Of a stretch of DNA of 64,000 nt, positions 1 through 9,194 are shown one piece after another. This DNA comes from Lagenorhynchus albirostris (Eukaryota > Chordata > Mammalia > Artiodactyla > Delphinidae). Location of the stretch: NCBI RefSeq assembly GCF_949774975.1, contig NC_083116.1, positions 75,094,819-75,158,818 on the forward strand. The letters run 5' to 3'. The position numbers and the translations under genes were made by a program. Numbering within the stretch: the stretch's first letter is position 1; each line of letters starts with the position of its first letter. The notes beneath the pieces are model-generated. The model was not told the origin of the DNA and did no database searches. It was given only the letters and a program-made list of their open reading frames with translations.

Positions 1-35
1 TTCCTTCCTTCCTTTCCTCCTTTCTTCTTTCCTTC

Positions 36-103
<68 letters not shown>

Positions 104-130
104 TTTCTGTTCTTTCTTTCTCTCTACTCT
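1..130 (+). repeat. (TTTC)n pyrimidine microsatellite inside the L1-a 5' UTR
   Basis: An almost uninterrupted run of TTTC/TTCC units opens the window. Equivalent pyrimidine tracts sit at the same place, just before the ORF1-proximal 5' UTR, in the copies at 39230-39330 and, on the other strand, at 6915-7060. It is therefore an internal part of this L1 5' UTR type that expands as a microsatellite, not a separate locus. Confidence 0.9.
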
Positions 131-268
131 TTCTCCCTTTTATTCTGAGCCATGTGCATGAAAGGCCCTTGTTGCTGCAGCCGGGAGTCAGTGCTGTGCC
201 TCTGAGGTAGGAGAGCCTACTTCAAGACACTGGCCCACAAGAGACCTCCCAACTCCACATAGTATCAA

Positions 269-550
269 ATGACGAAAATCTCTCAGAGGTCTCCATCTCA
301 ACATCAGCACCCAGCTTCACTCAACAACCAGCAAGCTACAGTGCTGGACACCCTATGCCAAACAACCAGCAAGACAGAAACACAACCCCACCCATTAGCA
401 GAGAATCTGCCTAAAATCATAATAAGACCACAGACACCCGAAAACACACCACCAGACGTGGACCTGCCCACCAGAAAGAAAATATCCGGCCTCATCCCCC
501 AGAAGACAGGAACTTGTCCCCTCCACAAGGAAGCCTACACAACCCACTGA
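269..550 (+). other. Upstream open frame before ORF1 in L1-a (93 codons)
   Basis: An ATG-started frame of 93 codons ends about 100 bases before the ORF1 start. The same frame, with recognisably the same peptide (rich in Q, P and T, ending EAYTTH or a close variant), occurs at 6474-6683 minus, 15062-15271 plus and within 39461-39830 plus. No domain is recognised. It may be a real upstream ORF of this L1 family or only a compositionally open stretch of 5' UTR; translation is not shown. Confidence 0.4.
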
Positions 551-647
551 ACCAAACTTAGCCACTGGGGACAGACACCAAAAACAAGAGGAACTACGAA
601 CCTGCAGCCGGCAAAAAGGAGAACCCAAACACAGTAAGATAAGCAAA

Positions 648-1224
648 ATGAGAAGACAGAAAATCACACTGCAGATGAAAGAGCAAGATAAAAACCCAAC
701 AGACCTAACAAATGAAGAGGAAATAGGTAGTCAACTTGAAAAACAATTCAGAATAATGATAGTAAAGATGATACAAAATCTTGGAAATAGAATAGAGAAA
801 ATGCAAGAAACATTTAACAAGGACCTAGAAGAAATAAAGATGAAACAAGCAACGATAGCAACACCATAAACGAAATTAAAAATACTCTAGATGGGATCAA
901 TAGCAGAATAACTGAGGCAGAAGAATGGATAAGTGACGTGGAAGATAAAATAGTTGAAAAAACTACTGCAGAGCAGAATAAAGAGAAAAGAATGAAAAGA
1001 ACTGAGGACAGTCTCAGAGACCTCTGGAACAACATTAAATGCACCAACGTTCGAATTATAGGGGTTCCAGAAGAAGAAGAGAAATAGAAAGGGCATGAGA
1101 AAATATTTGAAGAGGTTACAGTTGAAAACTTCCCTAATATGGGAAAGGAAATAGTTAGTCAAGTCCAGGAAGCACAGAGAGTCCCATACAGGATAAATCT
1201 AAGGAGAAATACGCCAAGACACAT
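648..1224 (+). pseudogene. L1-a ORF1 pseudogene, N-terminal part (continues at 8811)
   Basis: The frame opens with MRRQKI and keeps the acidic TNEEEIGSQ stretch and coiled-coil heptads of L1 ORF1p, the RNA-binding trimer of the L1 particle. The first frame stops at about 867 after a small deletion. Homology continues in other frames through the start of the RRM-like domain (a match to NIRIIGVPEEEE near 1045-1080) and a TAG near 1085. The insertion of L1-b at 1225 then separates it from its C-terminal half at 8811-9136. It cannot encode a full ORF1p. Confidence 0.9.
1212..1224. other. Target-site duplication, left copy, of L1-b
   Basis: The 13-base motif cgccaagacacat is found here directly before the T-rich (antisense poly-A) end of L1-b and again at 8810-8822 directly after its 5' end. 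The first base of the right copy may belong to the L1 end, so the certain duplication is 12 bases. It is identical in both copies, which supports a classical target-primed insertion. Confidence 0.93.
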
Positions 1225-1237
1225 ATTTTTTTAAATC

Positions 1238-1243
1238 TTTATT
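1238..1243 (-). terminator. L1-b polyadenylation signal (AATAAA on the minus strand)
   Basis: TTTATT on the + strand reads AATAAA on the minus strand, about ten bases before the A-tail. The same signal in the context ccaataaagatg closes the + strand copies at about 13345, 20492, 23080, 44952 and 49553. Confidence 0.8.
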
Positions 1244-1596
1244 GGGGTATAATTGCTTTACAATGATGTGTTAGTTTCTGCTTTATAACAAAGTGAATCA
1301 GTTATACATATACATATGTTCCCATATCTCTTCCCTCTTGCGTCTCCCTCCCTCCCACCCTCCCTATCCCACCCCTCCAGGCTGTCACAAAGCACCAAAC
1401 AAATATCCCTGTGCCATGCGGCTGCTTCCAACTAGCTATCTACCTTACTACGTTTGTTAGTGTGTATATGTCCATGACTCTCTCTCGCCCTGTCACAGCT
1501 CACCCTTCCCCCTCCCCATAACCTCAAGTCCGTTCTCTAGGAGGTCTGCGTCTTTATTCCTGCCTTACCCCTAGGTTCTTCATGACATTTTTTTTC

Positions 1597-4500
1597 TTAA
1601 ATTCCATATATATGTGTTAGCATACGGTATTTGTCTTTTTCTTTCTGACTTACTTCACTCTGTATGACAGACTCTAGGTCTATCCACCTCATTACAAATA
1701 GCTCAATTTCATTTCTTTTTATGGCTGAGTAATATTACATTGTATATATGTGCCACATCTTCTTTATCCATTCATCTGATGATGGGCACTTAGGTTGTTT
1801 CCATCTCTGGGCTATTGTAAATAGAGCTGCAATGAACATTTTGGTACATGACTCTTTTTGAATTTCGGTTTTCTCAGGGTATATGCCCAGTAGTGGGATT
1901 GCTGGGTCATATGGTAGTTCTATTTGTAGCTTTTTAAGGAACCTCCATACTGTTCTCCATAGTGGCTGTACCAATTCACATTCCCACCAGCAGTGCAAGA
2001 GTGTTCCCTTTTCTCCACACCCTCTCCAGCATTTATTGTTTCTACATTTTTTGATGATGGCCATTCTGACTGGTGTGAGATGATATCTCATTGTAGTTTT
2101 GATTTGCATTTCTCTAATGATTAATGATGTTGAGCATTCTTTCATGTGTTTGTTGGCAGTGTGTATATCTTCTTTGGAGAAATGTCTATTTAGGTCTTCT
2201 GCCCATTTTTGGATTGGGTTGTTTGTTTTTTTGTTATTGAGCTGCATGAGCTGCTTGTAAATTTTGGAGATTAATCCTTTGTCGGTTGCTTCATTTGCAA
2301 ATATTTTCTCCCATTCTGAGGGTTGTCTTTTGGTCTTGTTTATGGTTTCCTTTGCTGTGCAAAAGCTTTGAAGTTTCATTAGGTCCCATTTGTTTATTTT
2401 TGTTTTTATTTCCATTACTCTAGGAGGTGGGTCAGAAAGGATCCTGATGTGATTTATGTTATAGAGTGTTCTGCCTATGTTTTCCTCTAAGAGTTTGATA
2501 GTTTCTGGCCTTATATTTAGGTCTTTAATCCATTTTGAGCTTATTTTTGTGTATGGTGTTAGGGAGTGCTCTAATCTCATACTTTTACATGTACCGGTCC
2601 AGTTTTCCCAGCACCACTTATTGAAGAGGCTGTCCTTTCTCCACTGTACATTCCTGCCAACTTTATCAAAGATAAGGTGTCCATATGTGCATGGGTTTAT
2701 CTCTGGGCTTTCTATCCTGTTCCATTGATCTATCTTTCTGTTTTAGTGCCAGTACCATACCGTCTTGATAACTGTAGCTTTGTAGTATAGTCTGAAATCA
2801 GGGAGCCTGATTCCTCCAGTTCCTTTTTTCATTCTCAAGATTGCTTTGGCTATTCGGGGTCTTTTGTGTTTCCATACAAATTGCAAAATTTTTTGTTCTA
2901 GTTCTGTGAAAAATGCCAGTGGTAGTTTGATAGGGATTGCACTGAATCTATAGATTGCTTTGGGTAGTAGAGTCATTTTCACAATGTTGATTCTTCCAAT
3001 CCAAGAACATGGTATATCTCTCCATTTATTTGTATCATCTTTAATTTCTTTCATCAGTGTCTTATAATTTTCTGCATACAGGTCTTTTGTCTCCTTAGGT
3101 AGGTTTATTCCTAGATATTTTATTCTTTCTGTTGCAACGGTAAATGGGAGTGTTTTCTTGATTTCTCTTTCAGATTTTTCATCATTAGTGTATACGAATG
3201 CAAGAGCTTTCTGTGCATTAATTTTGTATCCTGCCACTTTACCAAATTCATTGATTAGCTCTAGTAGTTTTCTGGTAGCATCTTTAGGATTCTCTATGTA
3301 TAGGATCATGTCATCTGCAAACAGTGACAGCTTTACTTCTTCTTTTCCGATTTGGATTCCTTTTATTTCCTTTTCTTCTCTGATTGCTGTGGCTAAAACT
3401 TCCAAAACTATGTTGAATAAGCGTGGTGAGAGTGGGCAACCTTGTCTTGTTCCTGATCTTAGTGGAAATGCTTTCAGTTTTTCACCATTGAGGATGATGT
3501 TTGCTGTGGGCTTGTCATATATGGCCTTTATTATGTTGAGGAAAGTTCCCTCTATGCCTACTTTCTGCAGGGTTTTTATCATAAATGGGTGTTGAATTTT
3601 GTCAAAAGCTTTCTCTGCATCTATTGAGATGATCATGTGGTCTTTCTTCTTCAATTTGTTAATATGGTTTATCACATTGATAGATTTGCGTATATGAAGA
3701 ATCCTTGCATTCCTGGAATAAACCCCACTTGATCATGGTGTATGATCCTTTTAATGTGCTGTTGGATTCTGTTTGCTAGTATTTTGTTGAGGATTTTTAC
3801 ATCTATGTTCATCAGTGATATTGGCCTGTAGTTTTCTTTCCTTGTGACATCCTTGTCTGGTTTTGGTATCAAGGTGATTGTGGCCTCGTAGAAGGAGTTT
3901 TGGAGTGTTCCTCCCTCTGCTATATTTTGGAAGAGTTTGAGAAAGATAGGTGTTAGCTCTTCTCTAAATGTTTGATAGAATTCGCCTGTGAAGCCATCTG
4001 GTCCTGGGCTTTTCTTTGTTGGAAGATTTTTAATCACAGTTTCAATTTCAGTGCTTGTGATTGGTCTGTTCATATTTTCTATTTCTTCCAGATTCAGTCT
4101 TGGCAGGTTGTGCATTTCTAAGAATTTGTCCATTTCTTCCAGATTGTCCATTTTATTGGCATAGAGTTGCTTGTAGTAATCTCTCATGATCTCTTTTATT
4201 TCTGCAGTGTCAGTTGTTACCTCTCCTTTTTCATTTCTAATTCTATTGATTTGAGTCTTCTCCCTTTTTTTCTTGATGAGTCTGGCTAGTGGTTTATCTA
4301 TTTTGTTTATCTTCTCAAAGAACCAGCTTTTAGTTTTACTGATCTTTGCTATTGTTTCCTTCATTTCTTTTTCGTTTATTTCTGATCTGATTTTTATGAT
4401 TTCTTTCCTTCTGCTAGCTTTGGGGTTTTTTTGTTCTTCTTTCTCTAATTGCTTGAGGTGCAAGGTTAGGTTGTTTATTCTAGATGTTTCCTGCTTCTTA

Positions 4501-5412
4501 AGGTGGGCTTGTATTGCTATAAACTTCCCCCTTAGAACTGCTTTTGCTGCATCCCACAAGTTTTGGGTCGTTGTGTCTCCATTGTCACTTGTTTCTAGGT
4601 ATTTTTTGATTTCCTCTTTGATTTCTTCAGTGATCACTTCATTATTAAGTAGTGTATTGTTTAGCCTCCATGTGTTTGTATTTTTTACAGATCTTTTCCT
4701 GTAATTGATATCTAGTCTCATGGCATTGTGGTCAGAAAAGATACTTGATACAATTTCAATTTTCTTATTTACCAAGGCTTGATTTGTGACCCAAGATATG
4801 ATCTATCCTGGAGAATGTTCCATGAGCACTTGAGAAAAATGTCTATTCTGTTGTTTTTGGATGGAGTCTCCTATAAATATCAATTAAGTCCATCTTGTTT
4901 AATGTATCATTTAAAGCTTGTGTTTCCTTATTTATTTTCATTTTGGATGTTCTGTCCATTGGTGAAAGTGGGGTGTTTAAGTCTCCTACTATGAATGTGT
5001 TACTGTCGATTTCCCCTTTTATGGCTGTTAGTATTTGCCTTATGTATTGAGGCGCTCCTATGTTGGGTGCATAAATATTTACAATTGTTATATCTTCTTC
5101 TTGGATCGATCCCTTGATCATTATGTAGTGTCCTCCTTTGTCTCTTTTAATAGTCCTTATTTTAGAGTCTATTTTGTCTGAAATGAGAATTGCTACTCCA
5201 ACTTTCTTTTGGTTTCCATTTGCATTGAATATCTTTTTCCATCACCTTACTTTCAGTCTGTATGTGTCTCTAGGTCTGAAGTGGGTCTCTTGTAGATAGC
5301 ATATATATGGGTCTTGTTTTTGTATCCATTCAGCTAATCTGTGTCTTTTGGTGGGAGCATTTAGTCCATTTACATTTAAGGTAATTATCGATACGTATGT
5401 TCCTATTCCCAT
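1597..5412 (-). pseudogene. L1-b ORF2 pseudogene (endonuclease, reverse transcriptase, Cys-rich domain)
   Basis: The homologous frame runs from an ATG at 5412 to a TAA at 1597-1599, the normal length for ORF2p (about 1,270 codons). Order: endonuclease about 5412-4700, reverse transcriptase with FADD active site at 3310-3321, and a C-terminal CX3CX7HX4C motif near 2010. Lesions: TGA 5242-5244, TAG 4843-4845, a 2-bp deletion with TAA at about 4766-4771, a 1-bp deletion near 3698, TAA 2743-2745 and TAA 1735-1737. The TAG and 2-bp deletion, and probably the TAA at 2743, are shared with L1-d at 16893, 16966 and 18991, but the TAG and deletion are absent from the other four copies. The remaining lesions look private. 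Open pieces are 310-370 codons long but no full protein can be made. Confidence 0.93.
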
Positions 5413-5470
5413 TTTCTAAATTGTTTTGGGTTCGTTATTATAGGTCTTTTCCTTCTCTTATGTTTCTTGC

Positions 5471-6376
5471 CTAGAGAAAATCCTTTAGCATTTGTTGTAA
5501 AGCTGGTTTGGTGGTGCTGAAGTCTCTCAGCTTTTGCTTGTCTGTAAAGGTTTTAATTTCTCCATCAAATCTGAATGAGATCCTTGCTGGGTAGAGCAGT
5601 CTTGGCTGCAGGTTTTTCTCCTTCATCACTTTCAGTATGTCCTGCCACTCCCTTCTGGCTTGTAGGGTTTCTGCTGAGAGATCAGCTGTTAACCTTATGG
5701 GGATTCCCTTATGTGTTATTTGTTGTTTTTCCCTTGCTGCTTTTAATATGCTTTCTTTGTATTTAATTTTTGACAGTTTGATTAATATGTGTCTTGGCAT
5801 ATTTCTCCTTGTATTTATCCTGTATGGGACTCTCTGTGCTTCCTGGACTTGATTAACTATTTCCTTTCCCATATTAGGGAAGTTTTTAACTATAATCTCT
5901 TCAAATATCTTCTCAGTCCCTTTCTTTTTCTCTTCTTCTTCTGGAACCCCTATAATTCGAATGTTGGTGCGTTTAATGTTGTCCCAGAGGTCTCTGAGAC
6001 TGTCCTCAGTTCTTTTCATTCTTTTTTCTTTATTCTGCTCTGCAGTAGTTATTTCCACTATTTTATCTTCCAGATCACTTATCCGTTCTTCTGCCTCAGT
6101 TATTCTGCTATTGATCCCATCTAGAGTACTTTTAATTTCATTTATTGTGTTGTTCATCGTTGCTTGTTTCATCTTTATTTCTTCTAGGTCCTTGTTAACT
6201 GATGCTTGCATTTTGTCCATTCTATTGTCCATTCTATCTCCAAGATTTCGGATCATCCTTACTATCATTATTCTGAATTCTTTTTCAGGTAAGCTGCCTA
6301 TTTCCTCTTCATTTGTTAGGTCTGGTGCATTTTTATCTTGCTCCTTTATCTGCTGTGTGTTTTTCTGTCTTCTCAT
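5471..6376 (-). CDS. L1-b ORF1p, intact 301-aa L1 RNA-binding protein
   Basis: L1 ORF1p forms trimers that coat L1 RNA and act as a nucleic-acid chaperone in the cytoplasmic particle. The frame is complete, ATG to stop. A charged N-terminus with TNEEEIGSLP (residues 21-30) is followed by coiled-coil heptads (about 40-132), an RRM-like domain opening with NIRIIGVPE (138-146), and a C-terminal domain with RREW (241-244) and YPAR (262-265), ending KPALQQMLKDFL. These are the expected parts in order. It is somewhat shorter than human ORF1p, mainly at the N-terminus. ORF2 starts 59 bases downstream. It is the only undamaged ORF1 in the window, in sharp contrast to its own ORF2. Whether it is expressed cannot be read from sequence. 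Confidence 0.88.
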   Translation of the reverse strand: MRRQKNTQQIKEQDKNAPDLTNEEEIGSLPEKEFRIMIVRMIRNLGDRMDNRMDKMQASVNKDLEEIKMKQATMNNTINEIKSTLDGINSRITEAEERISDLEDKIVEITTAEQNKEKRMKRTEDSLRDLWDNIKRTNIRIIGVPEEEEKKKGTEKIFEEIIVKNFPNMGKEIVNQVQEAQRVPYRINTRRNMPRHILIKLSKIKYKESILKAAREKQQITHKGIPIRLTADLSAETLQARREWQDILKVMKEKNLQPRLLYPARISFRFDGEIKTFTDKQKLRDFSTTKPALQQMLKDFL

Positions 6377-6473
6377 TTTGCTTATCTTACTGTGTTTGGG
6401 GTCTCCTTTTTGCAGGCTGCAGGTTCGTAGTTCCTGCTGTTTTTGATGTCTGTCCCCAGTGGCTAAGGTTGGT

Positions 6474-6683
6474 TCAGTGGGTTGTGTATGTTTCCTGGTG
6501 GAGGGGACTAGTGCCTGTGTTGTGGTGGATGAGACTGGATCTTGTCTCTCTAGTGGGCAGGTTCATGTCTGGTGGTGTGTTTTGGGGTGTCTGTGGCCTT
6601 ATTATTATTTTAGGCAGCCTCTCTGCTAATGGGTGGGGTTGTGTTCCTGTCTTGCTAGTTGTTTGGCATAGGTTGTCCAGCAC
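6474..6683 (-). other. Upstream open frame before ORF1 in L1-b (69 codons)
   Basis: A frame ending TYTTH stops about 100 bases before ORF1 and matches the frames at 269-550, 15062-15271 and 39461-39830. In L1-b a stop close to the ancestral start shortens it. Function and translation are unknown. Confidence 0.35.
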
Positions 6684-6914
6684 TGTGGCTTGCTGGTCGT
6701 TGAGTGAAGCTGGGTTTTGGTGTTAAGATGGAGGTCTCTGGGAGATTTTCGCCATTTGATATTATGTGGAGCTGGGAGGTCTCTTGTTGACCAGTGTCCT
6801 GAAGTTGGCTCTCCTACCTCAGAGGCAGAGCTCTGACTCCTGGCTGGAACACCAAGAGCTTTTCATCCAGACGGCTCAGAATAGAAGGGAGAAAAAGTAG
6901 AGGGAATTAGTAGA

Positions 6915-7060
6915 AGTATGAGGAAAGAAAGAAGGAACGGAGGGAAGGAAGGAAGGAAGAAAGAAAGAAAGAAGCAAAGAAGAAGGAAAGAAAGGAGGGA
7001 GGGAGGGAGGGAGGAAGGAAGGAAGGAGGGAAAGAAGGAAAAAAGACAGAAAGAAAGAAG
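6915..7060 (+). repeat. GGAA/GAAA purine microsatellite in the L1-b 5' UTR
   Basis: Irregular GGAA, GAAA and GGGA units for about 145 bases on the + strand. It is the counterpart of the pyrimidine tract at 1-130 and 39230-39300 once strand is considered. A second, shorter purine run occurs at 7300-7345, inside the duplicated 5' UTR block. Confidence 0.85.
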
Positions 7061-7133
7061 ATACAGTAAAAATAAAATAAAGTATAATAAAATTATTGAA
7101 TTAAAAAATTCTTATTTAGGAAAAAAAAAAAAG

Positions 7134-7585
7134 GGACGGATAGAACCTTAGGACAAATGTTGGAAGCAAAGCTATACAGACAAAATCTTACACAGAAGCA
7201 TACACATACACCCTCACTAAAAGAGGTAAAGGGGGAAAAATCATAAATCTTGCTGTCAGAGACCACCTCCTCAATTTGGGATGATTCGTTGTTTAAAGGA
7301 GGGAAGGAAGGAAGGAAAGAAAGAAAGAAGGAAAGAAAGAAAGAGCGAAGGTAAAGTATAATAACGTTATTAAAATTAAAATTGATTATTAAGAAAAAAA
7401 ATTTTTTTAAAAAAACATGGACGGATAGAACCCTAGGACAAATGGTGGAAGCAAGACTATACAGACAAGATCTCACACAGAAGTATACACATATACATTC
7501 ACAAAGAGAGGAAAAGGGAAAAAAATCATAGATCTTGCTCCTAAAGTCCACTTCCTTAATTTGGGATGATTGGTTGTCTATTCAG
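7134..7585. repeat. Tandem duplication of a 5' UTR block in L1-b (period about 285 bp)
   Basis: The motif ggacggatagaacc occurs at 7134 and 7419. The following text (gcaagactatacagacaa, then cacagaag with a CACATA run, then an A-rich stretch and a tttgggatgatt motif) is repeated with moderate divergence. The same block is duplicated in L1-f (period 264) but single in L1-c, and the matching motif is not seen in L1-e. It is therefore a subfamily character. Confidence 0.85.
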
Positions 7586-8045
7586 GTATTCCACAGATGC
7601 AGGGTATATCAAGTTGATTGTGGAGCTTTAATCCACTGCTTCTGAGGCTGCTGGGAGAGATTTCCCTTTCTCTTCTTTGTTCTCACAGCTTCCAGGGGCT
7701 CAGCTTTGGATTTGGCCCTGCCACTGCGTGTAGGTCGCTGGAGGGCATCTGTTTTTTGCTCAGACAGGGCGGGGTTAAAAGAGCCGCTGATTCGGGGGCT
7801 CTGGCGCACTCAGGCCGGCGTGGCAGGAGGGGCACGGCTTGCGGGGCGGGCCTGTGGCGGCAAAGGCCGGCGTGACTTTGCACCAGCCTGAGGCGCGCTG
7901 TGCGTTCTCCCGGGGAAGTTGTCCCTGGATCCCGGGAACCTGGCAGTGGCGGGCTGCACAGGCTCCGCGGGAGAGGGGTGTGGAGAGTGACCTGTGCTCG
8001 CACACAGGCCCCTCGGTGGCGGCAATAGCAGCCTTATCGTCTCCC

Positions 8046-8171
8046 GCCCGTCTCTGGGGTCCGCGCTTTCAGCCGCGGCTCGCGCCCGTCTCTGGGTTCC
8101 GCGCTATCAGCCGCGGCTCGCGCCCGTCTCTGGGGTTCGCGCTTTTAGCCGCGGCTCGCGCCCGTCTCTGG
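8046..8171. repeat. 38-bp GC-rich tandem units in the L1-b 5' UTR (three full plus a partial)
   Basis: The motif gcccgtctctgg starts at 8046, 8084, 8122 and 8160, an exact 38-base period, with units of about 75% GC and several CpGs. In L1-f the corresponding motif occurs only twice (38193 and 38231), in L1-e twice (35340 and 35378) and in L1-c twice (about 14087 and 14125). L1-b has thus gained two extra units relative to these copies. Confidence 0.93.
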
Positions 8172-8318
8172 AGCTCCTTTAAGCAGCGTTCTTAAACCCC
8201 TCTCCTCACGCACCAGGAAACAAAGAGGGAAGAAAAAGTCTCTTGCCTCTTCGACAGGTGCAGACTTTTCCCCCGGACTCCCTCCCAGCTAGACATGGTG
8301 CACTAATCCCTTCAGGCT

Positions 8319-8693
8319 ATGTTCAAGCCACCAGCCCCAGTCCTCTCCCTGCGCTCCGGCCTCAGCTCGCAGCCCCGCCCCCCCCGGCGGGTGAACAGAC
8401 AAGCCTCTCGGGCTGGTGAGTGCCGGTCGGCACCGATCCTCTGTGCGGGAATCTCCCCGCTTTGCCCTCCGCACCCGTTGCTGTGCACTCCTCCACGGCT
8501 CCGAAGCTCCCCCCTCCGCCCCCTGCAGTCTCCGCCTGCGAAGGGGCTTCCTAGTGTGTGGAAACTTTTCCTCCTTCACAGCTCCCTCCCACTGGTGCAG
8601 GTGCCATCCCTATTCTTTTGTCTCTGTTTTTTCTTTTTTTTCTTTTGCCCTACCCAGGTACGTGGGGAGTTTCTGGCCTTTTGGGAGGTCTGA
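8319..8693 (+). other. Antisense open frame in the L1-b 5' UTR (124 codons)
   Basis: This frame lies on the strand opposite L1-b, within the first 500 bases of its 5' UTR. A homologous frame of 136 codons lies at 37635-38045 on the minus strand, antisense to L1-f. They share blocks such as ECRSAPILCAGIS / ECSSAPILCAGIS and PAKGLPSVWK, and differ by in-frame length changes. Position recalls the antisense ORF0 of primate L1s, but no sequence relation is claimed. GC-rich DNA is prone to chance open frames, so coding is uncertain. Confidence 0.35.
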
Positions 8694-8809
8694 GGTCTTC
8701 TGCCAGCATTCAGTAGGTGTTCTGTAGGAGTTGTTCCACGTGTAGATGTATTCCTGGTGTATCTGTGGGGAGGAAGGTGATCTCCGCGTCTTACTCTTCC
8801 GCTATCTTC

Positions 8810-8822
8810 CGCCAAGACACAT
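8810..8822. other. Target-site duplication, right copy, of L1-b
   Basis: This matches 1212-1224 exactly (cgccaagacacat). After it the host L1-a continues in ORF1 with ttaatcaaactgtc, the same text that follows this motif in the uninterrupted copies at 15942 and 40403. Confidence 0.93.
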
Positions 8823-9136
8823 TAATCAAACTGTCAAAAATTAATTGCAAAGAAAACATATTAAAAGCAGCAAGGGAAAAACAACAAATAACACACAAGT
8901 GAATCCCTATTAGGTTAACAGCTGATCTTTCAGCAGAAACTCTGCGAGCCACAAGGGACTGGTAGGACATATTTAAAGTGATGAAGGAGAAAAACCTGAA
9001 ACCAAGATTATTCTATTCAGCAAGGAGCTCATTCAAATTTGATGGAGATATTAAAATCGTTACAGACAAGCAAAAGCTGAGAGAGTTCAGCACCACAAAA
9101 CCAGCTTTACAACAAAACCTAAAGGAACTTCTCTAG
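8811..9136 (+). pseudogene. L1-a ORF1 pseudogene, C-terminal part
   Basis: Translation in pieces gives the RRM end and C-terminal domain of ORF1p: matches to KLSKI, KAAREKQQITHK, LTADLSAETL and FSTTKPAL. It has an internal stop at cacaagtga near 8900 and another at ctggtag near 8965. It is the continuation of 648-1224. Confidence 0.88.
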
Positions 9137-9194
9137 GCAAGATACACAAGAGAAAGAAAATATCTACAATAACGAACTCAAAACAATTAAGAAA

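Larger units (their letters stand above)
1..1224 (+). mobile_element. L1-a, 5' segment: old LINE-1 (late 5' UTR and first part of ORF1)
   Basis: This is the left part of an old + strand L1 whose 5' end lies outside the window. It begins in the pyrimidine-rich late 5' UTR, runs through the segment that precedes ORF1 in the other copies here, and reaches ORF1 at 648. It stops at 1224, where a minus-strand L1 (L1-b) is inserted, and resumes at 8811 in the middle of the same ORF1 sentence. Side-by-side reading with the copies at 39346-40300 and 14870-15900 shows the same order of motifs. Many substitutions and small indels mark it as older than L1-b. Confidence 0.95.
1225..8810 (-). mobile_element. 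L1-b: nearly full-length LINE-1 in antisense, inserted in ORF1 of L1-a
   Basis: About 7.6 kb with all L1 parts in order on the minus strand: 5' UTR 8810-6377, ORF1 6376-5471, a short inter-ORF gap, ORF2 5412-1597, 3' UTR 1596-1240 and a short A-tail (T-run at about 1226). The 5' end lacks only about 15 bases relative to the copy starting at 37529. It is flanked by a matching 12-13 base duplication. Of the copies here it has the cleanest ORF1 and longest GC-rich promoter region. ORF2 is broken at several places, so it cannot move on its own; its RNA could be mobilised in trans only with help from another L1. Confidence 0.95.
6377..8810 (-). promoter_or_regulatory. L1-b 5' UTR and internal promoter region (about 2.4 kb)
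   Basis: The segment between the L1 5' end and ORF1 is long and biphasic. The distal part (about 7770-8560) is very GC- and CpG-rich and holds three 38-bp tandem units. The proximal part (6400-7600) is A/T- and purine-rich with a tandem duplication and a GGAA microsatellite. L1 5' UTRs carry an internal RNA polymerase II promoter; here only the CpG island-like composition supports that. No individual transcription-factor site is claimed. Confidence 0.7.

Noticed and set aside
3158..3595. A 145-codon open frame on the + strand
   Set aside because: It is the antisense shadow of L1-b ORF2. Similar shadows occur opposite every L1 ORF2 (for example 4273-4704, 17034-17462, 18141-18599).
8046..8171. 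A CRISPR-like array of direct repeats
   Set aside because: The units are adjacent with no spacers and lie in a mammalian L1 5' UTR; this is a tandem repeat.
7770..8560. A CpG island marking a host gene promoter
   Set aside because: It lies wholly inside the L1-b 5' UTR and matches the GC-rich 5' UTR of L1-f.
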